Program-made: the position numbers and the translations under genes
The notes under the pieces: model-generated
The model's input: only the letters and a program-made list of their open reading frames with translations
Told to the model about the DNA's origin: nothing
The model's database searches: none
Assembly (NCBI GenBank): GCA_001414485.1
Contig: LLEY01000151.1
Coordinates: 62,001-126,000, forward strand
DNA: 64,000 nt
DNA from: Calycina herbarum
Taxonomy: Eukaryota; Ascomycota; Leotiomycetes; Helotiales; Pezizellaceae
Direction: 5' to 3'
In this document: positions 45,790-57,973 of the stretch, piece by piece
Layout of the letters: the number at the start of each line of letters is the position of its first letter
Numbering within the stretch: position 1 is the stretch's first letter

Positions 45790-47185
45790 TCACATAGCAT
45801 GGTCCCTCATCTCTTCAACAAACGACACCCTGGGGATCTGAGGTAACGCATCAATAAACGAATCCACTGAATTGCCACCCAAAGTCGTAGCAGTAGCCGG
45901 CGCCTCCTCATCAAAAACCGTCTCCATATTTGTATTGAGATGAGAAGCACGTAAACTCTTCCTGTTTGTCCTCTCAAAACTCTCAAATGTGTCTTGAGAA
46001 GGGCTGTTAGGAAGTGTTTGTTTGTCGGCTTCGTAGAGGGTGTTCATTCCACTCGATATGTAGGATGCACGAGCCATTCTACTATTTTTGCTATTTTTGC
46101 TGGGGGTTTCGGGTTTGTCGATAATGTTTTCTTCGTCGTTGGAGCTGGCTGTGGGTGCGTCGTGGAAGACTTGCTCATCGCTGTCGCAGAGGGTACCGTG
46201 AGGTACAATATTTGCATCTTTTTCGTTCGATCCGCTGCGGAGATAGTCACCTGGACCACTGCTTCCATTGGGAATGAAGAATCGTTTGTCGACTCTAACT
46301 GCGGCATAGAGAGCGACGACAATGATCTCGATAGTGAAATTGAATGCATAGAAGCATGCTTTGGAATGGTACCAAGCCGGGTTTAACCGAGGACGAGGAG
46401 TAAGATAATTGGTCGTAATTCTGAAGATTGCTCCAATTGTCAGAATGCTACTCGCAAAAACCAAGATCCAAATCTTAGTCCTGAACCGTCCTTCTCCGAA
46501 CTTTTCTACCCGGGATTTTGGAGCAATAAATAGCTTGATCAGAAGAATTGGCAGTGGCATGAAGGCAGAAACTGCAAAGTAAGTGGCTCCGAAAAGCTGG
46601 ATATCCCTATCGATTCGATGCGTATTGATAGAGAGTGTATAGGAGCTTTGAACAGTGGCGGTGATCAAAGCAATCAAGGCGATGATAATAGTAGCGTAGT
46701 AGACTTTGAAAATGATCGAGAACCATTTCTTCCACGCCCAGTGTGGATATGAAGCTCGTATGACTCTTTGGGAGAAGAGGAGATTGATGATGAAAAGGAT
46801 GATGACACCAGCTTGTACGAAAATGTTGGCGGCGATTGCTACCGATACGTCGGTGGGATGTGACGCCCATACGAGACGCATGGTACAAGCCGTAATCCGA
46901 GCCACGCAAAAACCAAATATAAGACTCGACATCAGAAACTTCCTTCCGAGACGTAGGTTGAGTTGTAAAATAGTCATGTGGGTAATCGCTCCCAGGATGA
47001 AAAGCATCAGGAAAACGACGGTGATAGTATCGTCCAAATCCTTCGTAGGAAGACCACCGAGGAGCGCGGTTTGAGGAGCATAGGGAGGGACCTGAGGCCG
47101 TTGTGCCATCATCTGATAAAACAAATTGGTATTTAAACTGAGAAATTGGAGAGGGAGTACCTACAGGACTACCTGGAGACGACAT
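45790..47185 (-). CDS. DUF3112 seven-helix membrane protein
   Basis: Exon 1 is 47165-47185 (MSSPGSP), exon 2 is 45790-47112; donor GTAGGTACTC, acceptor TATCAG, 447 residues. The first ~300 residues contain about seven hydrophobic helices, e.g. DTITVVFLMLFILGAITHM, GVIILFIINLLFS, TIIIALIALITATV, WILVFASSILTIGAIFR and FTIEIIVVALYAAVRVD. This matches the fungal DUF3112 family as I remember it (LLGGLPT-x-DLDD start, ILQLNLRLGRKF). The C-terminal ~150 residues are cytoplasmic-looking, acidic and Ser-rich. Function unknown; helix count suggests a sensor/receptor-like layout, but that is inference. Confidence 0.8.
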
Positions 47186-48562
47186 CTTTATGTAGTTGAC
47201 GCGAAACTTGTCTACGAAAGACGAGACGAGACGGAGAACGAGGAAAGGGTTGACTGCGAGGAAGGTAGGGAGGTAGGCTCTGTGAATCACAATGTGCTCA
47301 TCCGAGATGATTCAACAGTAGCAGAAAGGAAGAGCTCATGTAGGGTAGGTAGGTACCTTGTACTTTGAAGTTGAGAAGTTGATATGACGAGAAAGATGAA
47401 AAGCAGAGGAAAACTCATGAACAGCACACCGACCTTTATCTATTGGACTTCCAATCTAGTGACTTCCGCCATGATGGTTTCATTTCTCATTGGTGAGTAA
47501 ATATTGAGACGGTTAGTCGGTGCATCACAGCGCCGAGGAATGAATCAAATGGCCAAAATAGCATGCCGATCATGACATTGTGGCGCTAATGGAGAGATGA
47601 ACCAATGAACTGTCAATATTTGGACGGAAAACGGAAGTTGCGACCTTAGATGGCTTTGACAGGGGTACCGGAGCTGATTCAAAGACTGACACCGAGAGCC
47701 CGGACTACCGTTGGGACGACTTCGAAAAGAAACACTGGAAGATATATTCATCTCGATTCATTCGAAAAATCCACAATGTATCTTTGCCAAAGACTGATAT
47801 TATTCTACCAACCTGCTGAGCGAAAGTTTACTAGACTTTCATCATGCATCGTTGATGAAAGTTAGGTTGCCATTTACTTGAACAATAGAAACCGGACTTC
47901 GGACCTCATCACACCATCATCAGATGGATTAGCATCGGCGAGCAAAGCATGTCAAACAACAGCTGATGGTCAACTATGACCGGAGTCTGCATGTACGTAT
48001 TCAAGTATCGAAAACCCTATGCTATACGAGACGATATTTTTGGATTCCTCGTAATACACAAGGGAGGACTCACGATGGGAAGTGGCAGTGACGCAATTGT
48101 TTCAGTTTCCTGAACAAATCCTTCAACCAATTATTTCTAGCATGAGTGTCCCAAATTGATCTATTGGTCATATCTTATCTATCGTCAGGGAGAAGTGAGT
48201 CTTCATATCCCTGTATATATTTTTAACAAGGACCTCCGGGTTATGAGTATAAAGAATACAACTTCCAAACAAACAAACAATGACCCCTCAGTTCCCCTCA
48301 GTTAGCTACCTGGCAACCAAATCGACTAAAAGAAACTAACTCGCTGGCGTACCCGTTCCGCTCTTAGCAAGAAAGCCTACTTCTGTAGTTAAAAAGATAG
48401 CTTTGTGACGGCTCCTCGCTTAACCCCCCCACATTCCACACACCACCAAGATATAAAACCTCCCCCCTCCACTCAAAAAATTGCTAAAAAGGATGTTATA
48501 ATCTAATGACGCCCGCTATGTTGAATTAGTATAATATGTTTATATATTGGAGATGGGGTTAA
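47186..48562. other. Spacer
   Basis: Promoter side of the DUF3112 gene, then no recognisable coding sequence. Confidence 0.5.
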
Positions 48563-48647
48563 CTTACACGAGAGGCTCGAACTCTCAACCTTGGGCTCTC
48601 TTAAGTGGATAAAAGGCCCACGCGCTAGCCAATTGTGCCAGCCGGGC
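48563..48647 (-). tRNA. tRNA-Lys(UUU)-like gene with 12-nt intron, acceptor stem broken
   Basis: On the minus strand the cloverleaf core is good: TG, D arm GCAC/GCGC with loop AATTGGCTA, anticodon stem TGGGC/GCCCA, 5-nt variable loop and T arm GAGAG TTCGAGC CTCTC. Both internal promoter boxes look right (TGGCACAATTGG and GTTCGAGCC). The anticodon loop reads C-T-TTT-A, a 12-nt intron after position 37, then A, i.e. UUU for Lys. The acceptor stem fails: 5' GCCCGGC faces 3' GTGTAAG, with at most two pairs. It is probably a tRNA pseudogene or a tRNA-derived (SINE-like) head. TTTTT pol III stop-like runs follow near 48,485. Confidence 0.5.
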
Positions 48648-49412
48648 GATTGTATGGTGATGATTTGTGCCATGAGGCACGCTGATTTGTTGGGCTGTTG
48701 TGCTATTAGCCACATCGAACGATGTTCGAAAATGAAACGAGCTTTTTCTCCCCCACTATGGTGCACTTGACTTTAAGACTATGCCGAATAGGGACTCGGG
48801 CCGGATAGATTTCGGATACTATTTAGTTGATGCCGATACCCCGGAACCAATACGTATTACTCTTCGGCACTCTTTTATTTTATTATAGAATATTCCCGGA
48901 TAATTATAACAATTAATCCAGAAGATTAGGAGAATTAATATAGCGAACCTCTCATTCTTCCAAACTGTCTTGAACAATAGTTTTCAATGTCTAAGGCCAA
49001 TTCGCACCATCTCAGGGAAAATAAGTGATGGAGAGTAATGCTCGACTCTCTTACACTCAAAGCAAATATGTTGAAAAGGTTCAAAGATCCTAGAGAATAG
49101 TAAATGAGAAACTTAATTAATTTTGTCATACCCCTGTTGTTTTTTTACGATTAGTTCTTAAGTTATCACGCTGCAGTTTGATGTGAGTCATTATGGTGTG
49201 AGCCTGCATTTAGTCGTTTCCGACTTTTGGTACATACGGGATGCCGTAGATGGCAAACAGTATAATCATTAGTCTATGAATTTGTCTCCAATAGGTATTG
49301 ATTAGCAAGCTTTGCTTCTGATGAAAAGTGGGATTCACAATCACACCTTTTCCATCCTCACCCACCCAAAGCCATCCTTAAACTAATCTACCTTACTCCC
49401 TTTACACAACTA
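48648..49412. other. AT-rich spacer
   Basis: No coding sequence recognised. Confidence 0.5.
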
Positions 49413-50568
49413 TCACTTCTTGATCTCTTCTCCATTGGTATCCCATTCATATAAAAATCCTACTGGGATTTCCACTCGAGGATTATCCCATTGATTGCCA
49501 TTTTTGTCGCTTGTAACCAGGAGTGAAGGCCACTGAAGTCTACATATTAATGTTTAACTAGTATTTTTAATCCCGACATAATTGAAAAGCATGCTAGAAG
49601 AAAACCTACAGGTGATTGGAAGGGGGCAGTTAAAGCCAAAAGACCACAATTGAGGACTCTTCCCCAGACACGCTCCAAGATGCCCGGCTCGTGTTAACAA
49701 CAGTTCTAATTCCTCTAGGAAGAAGTCTGTGAAGTAGACGTAAGGACTGAGTAGATCCTTGATAAATTCCAATAAGAGATCATAAGCTTGCTGGTTGGGC
49801 TTTGGGTGCGTGTCTTCATGTGCCGTATGTTCTGTAGGGAAGATACCTGGGTAGAGGCTTGCACACGCGTAGAGTCGGCACTTTGCCCACAAATCTATTT
49901 CTACGTCTTCACCTAGTTGTTTCGGTTAAATGTGTGTAAGAAGGGCTTTAGGAAGGCGGCTTACTGCGATCTTGAATTTTCTGAACCTCCTGCGCCAAAT
50001 TTGTTAAACCTAGCGAAAGAAGGCTCCATTAGGAACTATCGCTCGAAATTGTGATTACAGGAAAGATGATGAATGACAGGAGGTGACAGACTGCGCTGTA
50101 TACTGCACTCTTATCTGTATTGCAAAGAAGTAGTGATACAGTATCCCAATTAGGCTCAAGTAAATACGTATCCTGCTGGGAATTCCGGGATCGATATCGT
50201 TGTCGCATCTTAGAGAAATGGACTCGACTGTCTTCCGGGCTAAGCTTCGCTTTCCATTCCATATTTACATCACCTAATGCACTAATATGTTGCTTTATCA
50301 GTTTATAGCGGAGAATGACATAAGTTCCCTCGAGTATTTCGAAGGTAGTATGGCTCGGAGAAGCCGTTTGGAATAATGTCGAGTCATGTTGAGTCAGAGG
50401 ATGAACAGGTAGTGTGCCGGGGGTTTCATCAACTTCGGCGTGCGGATACGAATGGCGACGGCGGCAGAGGACGGAAAAGAAGGGAATGGATGAAGCGTAA
50501 TGGACGCAGCAAACAATCAAGATAGCGATGCCTAGGGCTGTAACTGTGTTACTGTTTTCTACCATCAT
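49413..50568 (-). CDS. Unrecognised gene with N-terminal membrane helix
   Basis: Tentative exons 50059-50568, 49965-50009, 49606-49912 and 49413-49539. The start MMVENSNTV leads to a membrane helix (ALGIAILIVCCVHYASSIPF). Later parts look truly coding: TNLAQEVQKIQDR splices in phase to SEDVEIDLWAKCRLYACASL, and the last exon gives LQWPSLLVTSDKNGNQWDN and ends GEEIKK. The join from exon 1 (FIIFP) to exon 2 does not agree in phase with the best donor, and the last donor (GTTTTC) is weak, so the model is incomplete or the gene is damaged. I recognise no family. It lies in an accessory stretch beside another damaged gene. Confidence 0.45.
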
Positions 50569-50970
50569 AATGACAATGGTTAAATGAAGATCTCGGGGCC
50601 TGTAAGCACAGTTGGAGTAGTCTGATACTTTGATGAGTGAATTTGGGCAATATCCAACTGTACCTAATCCTCTTACCTGCGGAAGGTTTATGCTTGTGTA
50701 AAACGTTTCTTGTTGTGTAAAACGTCTACTCTTGTGTAAGAGTGTTAAATGTTTGAATAGATTATTATGTCATACCGATTTGGGGTGAAGGGTTTGCTGT
50801 GATCCAGTGTTACAATTCACTTGTGAGCTGTTTTGTAGTCATAGAATTTGATCTAGTACAGCTGGAAATCAGTCAAGAGACAAGCATTAGTATTATCTCC
50901 TGTCACCTTTACTTCCTTTTTACCTTCCAGTTGTTGGCCTATCCTGAAGATTATTTTTGACGATCTCATT
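50569..50970. promoter_or_regulatory. Divergent spacer with short direct repeats
   Basis: 402 bp between divergent genes. TTGTGTAAAACGT occurs twice and a diverged TTGTGTAAGAGTG once, between about 50,694 and 50,745. Possibly regulatory, function unknown. Confidence 0.4.
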
Positions 50971-52366
50971 ATGGCTAGTTCTACTCCCGCTACTGCGGGG
51001 CATGATACTAAAGCAGGCATAATCCAAATATGTGTAGATTTTGGTATGTCTGGTACAGGTATGCCTCAATACTGAACATTGCTGAAGAGATATACTAATA
51101 AGATCTGTAGCAGTAAAGTTCAGGAAGAAGGAGATTGAGATTCCCTCACACCAACCATCGCACAAAAATGCTTCGCGCCAATTTGCCCTCCATGACAAGA
51201 ATAAGGATGATTGGACGTGGGTGGAGTGGACTGAAAAACACAATCGCAACGTGCCTTCCAACCTATCACACTTCACGGACAAAGAGGCATCAAACTTCAA
51301 GCTCAGAACTTACAAGTTGGCCTCATCTGATTTTGCGGACCTCGATAAAAAAGTGAAACTTCAAAGTGAATTCACCGAATACTGTTCCTGGGGGGTTTTT
51401 TTTGAAACTATTCGCAGCATTGACAACTCGTCAGATCCGCAGGCGATCCAGATCATTTACACAACACCATTTCATCCCAATTCTCGGTGTGAAGATTTCT
51501 ACAAAGCCCTGATTACGGATGATGTAGAGAGCGCTCGCCTTGCTTTTCCCCATTATTCAATTCAACTTTCCAAAGAGAGCTCTGAGCCTATGTGTACCGC
51601 ATATGTAGTACTTCAAACATGGCTTCCAGGAGTGCCCAAAGTTCCAGAAACTTTCCTCATTTTCGATCTCGGTGGTTTTAGTACAGATGTTAGATTTGTT
51701 CAAAAATCCAAGCGTCCCCTTTTGCTTGAAGTATACTCGGAGTCTACAGCTATAGGGTGTAGCTTGATCGAACAAGAATTGCAAAGCAAGTTGATGGAAT
51801 CAAAGACGAAAGACGAAGCTGAGCTTATAATAAGTAAGTTTACTGAGTCTTGGTGGGATTTGAGAAAAGAAGGATTTCAAAATCCAGAAACAGTGGTTGG
51901 AAGGGTGGATCTATAAGGGGGAGGACATGTGGTGATTAATATGTGAGTTTTTGTTATCTTGAGTTTAAACACTCTATTAACTGTTTTCTAGCAAGGGAAA
52001 AGACATTTTTGCGAAATACCATGAACAATTAGAGAAAAAACTCGAAGAGTGGTTGGAACCATGGCATCCTCATACCTTTGTAAGTAGCTTATAACCCGGG
52101 GACTTAAAACAAAGCTTACTAGATTCAGAGACACTGTTTCTTTTCTGGCGGGGGTTCTTTGTGTGGATATACAATTGCACATCTTAAACATATCTTGAAA
52201 TCCTCTCATGGGCTGCACCCTCAGGCTGGTTATGTCTTGATCGAGAACCCGTAAGTGGTTGTTTATGTCTAATTAATATGTCTAGACTAACTTCTTATTA
52301 ATAGGAGATTGTCTGTTTGCGAAGGTCTATGTAAGGAGGTAGAAAAGCCGTTGAAGGAGCATGCAG
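50971..52366 (+). pseudogene. Hsp70-like ATPase gene with in-frame TAA
   Basis: Fungi carry many divergent Hsp70/actin-fold ATPases of unknown role. Exons 50971-51058, 51111-51942, 51992-52079, 52123-52250 and 52305-52366 keep frame through GT-AG introns. Motifs: phosphate-1-like CVDFGMSGTAVKF, phosphate-2-like FLIFDLGGFSTDV, adenosine-like FFSGGGSLCGYTIAHL. Reading is interrupted by TAA at 51914-51916 between GRVDL and GGGHVVINI, which otherwise continue as one domain; no intron removes it. The frame past 52366 could not be followed to a clear end. If the stop is real, only the N-terminal ~314 residues are made, without the last ATPase subdomain. Confidence 0.6.
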
Positions 52367-53098
52367 GTATTTCGCTTCAACTACTGAAAACGGGATTGAT
52401 TCACTGAAGCTTGATCGGAATTGAGATTTATTTGAACGGAGTTGTTTTGAGCCTGTGTAGCTTGATGGCGCCTATTTTACAGAGTACTAAATTGGATGCG
52501 CTTTCCTCAGTAGATGAGAAAAGCTTCAACGGAGCTATCCCGGTAAAAAGTTGCGTTACCGCAGGAGTTAACTAATGTCCCAAATCGTAAAGGTTATCCA
52601 TATTTGCCCACTGGCAGCACCGACCATAACAGTTTGTAGAAGATCAATGTAGTCGCCAATATTGCAACGAAGAGTCAATTGCTGGCGCTTTTGCAATTAA
52701 TTCTGCCACATGTGATTCACCCCCTTATTCGATATCATGAAAAGTGAGCCGTGAGTAGATTTTGATCTTAGCTCAAGGCATCAATCCCATCAACCCCAAA
52801 TCCAAAAGAGGTTGCATCCGAAGAGTCGGGCCCGTAGATCTCTAAGTGTAGGTGTATAGAAATCATTGTTTTCTAACTTTTGGTTGTTAAGTAATTATTT
52901 AGGTGACATCTTTGAGGTCAGGGCAGAAGGAGCTCGAGATACCAACCTCGACAATTGCTTCTTTGAGGATGATTGTTTGGAATTGAACCATAAAATGAAC
53001 TATAAAACCGAAGGTCTTGAATTCAAAAGAACCTGAAGAACTTATACCTCTCTTCTCCGAACTCTCATGCCCATGCTGTTAAATTTAACCCATGAGAG
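52367..53098. other. Spacer with possible Hsp70-like 3' remnants
   Basis: Short open stretches (for example ATKSQLLALLQLILPHVIHP near 52,670-52,730) may be remnants, but no splice path joins them to the upstream gene. Confidence 0.35.
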
Positions 53099-53344
53099 AT
53101 GAGAACCTTACAGTCAAACATACCCAAATTCCCTTCACTTAGTCCAGTTCGATGCGAGGAAATAAAAGCCAACGGACAAATTTGCAACGCGCAGTGTAGT
53201 AATACATGGAATTTGAAGCGCCATAAGAGGATTCATCACGGACAGGAAGGAGGACGGAAGTTTGTCACTTACGAGGTTAGGAAAGGTACACCACCTAGCG
53301 TCATCCCAAGAAATCCAAGTACCCGGCGGAGAATTCCCGATTGA
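53099..53344 (+). CDS. Small ORF with one C2H2-type zinc finger
   Basis: 81-residue ORF with ATG. Residues ~19-47 read CEEIKANGQICNAQC then SNTWNLKRHKRIHHG: Cys-x9-Cys-x12-His-x3-His, a C2H2 finger with an extended first loop, a form seen in several fungal proteins. The rest is basic and lacks other domains. It could be a short independent gene or an isolated exon of a former transcription factor; no neighbouring exon was recognised. Confidence 0.4.
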   Translation: MRTLQSNIPKFPSLSPVRCEEIKANGQICNAQCSNTWNLKRHKRIHHGQEGGRKFVTYEVRKGTPPSVIPRNPSTRRRIPD

Positions 53345-56178
53345 ACACGAAGAATTCACACCTACACCCCAAGATACAGCGCAACAAAACAAGCTCCCCG
53401 GTAAACGCAAAAGAGACGCGTAACCCTCCTATGAAGTCAAGCGATCGAAGAAGCATTCCCAACAACGGGCAATTGACTGGCTTAAATCCGAGGCAAAGGA
53501 TCATTTTAGCGATTACTATGTAGATATCCTTAGGAGATGGGGAGTGAGGAATAACTACTAGGGCACCTGCGTGCTGTCAACTATGAACTGGCAAGCTCTT
53601 AAGCCCATATAACTCGTATTATCCTTCACCTACGCGAACTGCTCTAAGGCAAAATCCGAACAACAACTTTTATATCGATATACGGACCACTCTGTTAGTC
53701 TCCCTCGAGCTGCTGCCTGGTTTTCCTCGTAGCCTTGTACTAGCGTTGAACTTGACAACTTCCTCGGCGCTAGACCATTCCAATCTATATATAGTTCTCA
53801 TTTATACCACTAATCGAATTGCCTTATATATATTGTATATAAGACGTCAGATCTCAATTCTAGTCGAATCGTATACCACGAACGTGCAGTTTTTCTTCGC
53901 AAAGAGAGGAGGCCTGTCCTCTGATCCTGCGACCACCTAGACCATTTGTCTCGCCCATGCATAATACAGGTATATATCTCTTCCTACGTTATACATGTCT
54001 ATACTAAAGTTCTTAGCATACTGCTCTCATTGTTTACGAAGCATACCTTATCTAATTTTCCATCCTTAGCTAAGCAAAAGGCTTACCGCCGAACGACCCT
54101 CCTCCCCAACCTCGACAACACGAATATAACACCTTCGAATACTAGCTTCTAGTCCTCTTTGCTAGGGAGGACTCTACTTTTTACACTAGAGACCTTGACC
54201 CTATACTATCTAAAAGAAGGACAAACCTAACTTGATTTACGCTATCTATAAAAAGACTCGAGCGTTTACCTCTCTTATTACTCTCTAGTCGTACTATATA
54301 AATAAACATAGGAATTTAAACGATAAAGACTTCTTAGTATATAGAATTCAAGAAACAGCATAATTATAGAAGGTATATTAGGCAGTGAATCCAAATAGTA
54401 GCAGCGGACGGAATTCTTTGACATTAAAAAAGATAAAGAATACTAAAAGAGAGAGATTTAATTGGGATGATATACTTAGGTGGAATCTTCGTTGAACAAC
54501 AAAGTAACTATTGGCATAGCCGGGAAATTATAAGAAGAGTTTATCTTACTACTTTAATTTCTTACGCAGGCGGAGAGGAGTAGGTAAAATTCAAGACATT
54601 GATTCAGAGGAGCATACCACAATTTGACATTTGACCCAACTTACGATGAAATTCTCTCCTGAACGCTTCAAGCCATCTACCTAGATACTCACAAACACTA
54701 AATTTGCAACTTGGCGCTTAACCAAAATCCCCTCCTAGACGCTTCAAGCCACCAACCCAGCCCACGTCCAAAATCCTCACTCCTAAACGATTTAAGCCGT
54801 ACCAAGAAACCTACAAACACCACACCAAACTTGCAACTTACGCTCCAGAATCCTCTCCCGGACGCTTCCGCATCAAGCTGTCTACAGCCTTCGCAGTAAG
54901 ACTCCCTACAGACGCTTTCACACCAGAGTTCTAATCTTGATCAGGCAAACCAACTCTCGAACAATATGTCTCTTGCCATCCACGGTCGTAGGATTCATAC
55001 GGATATCAACGAGGCCGATTATACGAGTATTTCTTACACGCAAGAGGAAATGGATATAGTATACTCTATTATCTCGAGCCAGGATTTTAGCGGTTAGGCA
55101 AGTTCGAAGAGGGAGATAATACTAGGTGTAGTTGGAGGATTACGTTGGAGAGCTAGATTACTCTTTAGACGCCTAGGCTAGAAGTATAAGGACAGTATAA
55201 AGACATAATATAAACAGTGGTAATGCTAAGATTATATCGTCGGATATCGAACATATAGTAGCTAAAAGAGCTCGACCAACCACCTCGTTCGTTTAAACAC
55301 TCCGGCAGCAACGTTGTTAGCAATGTGGTCACTCTTCATCTACACCAAAGCCTCTGCCGCCACTGCGGCCACACTGGATCCAAATCCGAATCTGGAGATA
55401 AAGGACCCCAACCGCTAAAAAAATCCTTCGGGACAAAGAACTTCGTCTTAGGGAATCATTACTATTAGTTTCCTTATCGTTGTTAAGATCTATGTTTTAT
55501 TTTAGCTTACTATAAGGGTAAAAGCTTCTCTAATATAGATAAACTCGATTTTCGACTTCCTATATTCGGTTACATCGACTCGCGATTCTATCATCTCAAC
55601 CTTTCAGCGCCATCCGTCGAAATCTGGTCCAACGCCTCCTCCGCGTCATTGTTGTGCATCGCAAGGCAATATAGTCATCTAACAAAGCGAAGGGAAAGGA
55701 CAGTTGGAGTTCAAATCAACTTCCAAATCGCAACAAAATGGGGCACACAACCACACAAAAGAGAATAATTGATCATGAACTTGATATTGAGAAGCTTATG
55801 AGAGTATCAAAATTCATCATTGCCTGGGGGGCATCATATTCTTACCACAGCTAGCCCACGAATCCTATATACTCCCAAAACTTCATCGCGCATCCTAGGT
55901 AGATAAGCCTGAATCCCTACTTTCAAAAAAAGTAAAAGGGTATCATCAAACGTTTTTTTGCATTCCTTTAAGAGTCTAATGCAAGTCTACAAGAAAAAAG
56001 TTGGCTGCTTTGCACCCAGGGACTGATCATTATTCACTGAGTCCAGGCTTATCACATGGTTGTGCACCCAAGGAACACCATTGGCGTCTTTCATACACAA
56101 ACATAATTTTTCGTCGCTTCAGAAGCTGCTTTCGTAATACGCACCATTGCGATGAAAATCCCTCGTGATATTTGTTGC
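53345..56178. other. AT-rich, gene-free stretch with degenerate repeats
   Basis: 2.8 kb with frequent stops on all frames. At 54,650-54,930 an approximate repeat recurs three to four times, with words like CCTC-GACGCTTCAAGCC and AAACTTGCAACTTACGCT. A short ATG frame at 54,966 (44 codons) and a phrase CRHCGHTGSK near 55,360 may be relics of a transposon or gene. The composition is compatible with repeat-induced point mutation, which I could not quantify. Confidence 0.45.
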
Positions 56179-57504
<1,326 letters not shown>

Positions 57505-57973
57505 GATGGGCCTGGGGTGCTTAGGCTTAGGCGCGCAGTTTCGAGGATGAGGCGGTTGAGGGTGATGGCGGGGAGCTCAAGCTTGAGTGACGACGACAAG
57601 GGCGAGGGCGCGCGCGCGAGATATGGAAGGACAGCCCCGAAGAGGGATCCGGGGAGGGGTGCGATTTGATTCTTACCAGGACTGCTGGTGAAAGGCAAGG
57701 TGAGCAACGCTGAAGATGTAGGTGGTTTGGGTATCACAGAATGTTGATGGGTTGGGTATGTAGAGGGCAGGGTCTCTTTTGCCCTTCCACTTCTTGATTT
57801 GTTTCGCTTACTGTACACGACCTGCGCTGAACGGGCCTCCAGCAAGCCAGCCTGGTCAATAAATCACAGCAAAATTTGGTTTCATATGGTGAATATGCAC
57901 CCTATAATTATTCATTGGATAAAAGACGGATATTTGATATTACGTCAATTTATGTTTACCTACACTAACTACC
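57505..57973. other. Spacer, PP2A promoter and EXO84 3' flank
   Basis: Includes a short GCGCGCGCG stretch near 57,608. No coding sequence supported. Confidence 0.5.
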
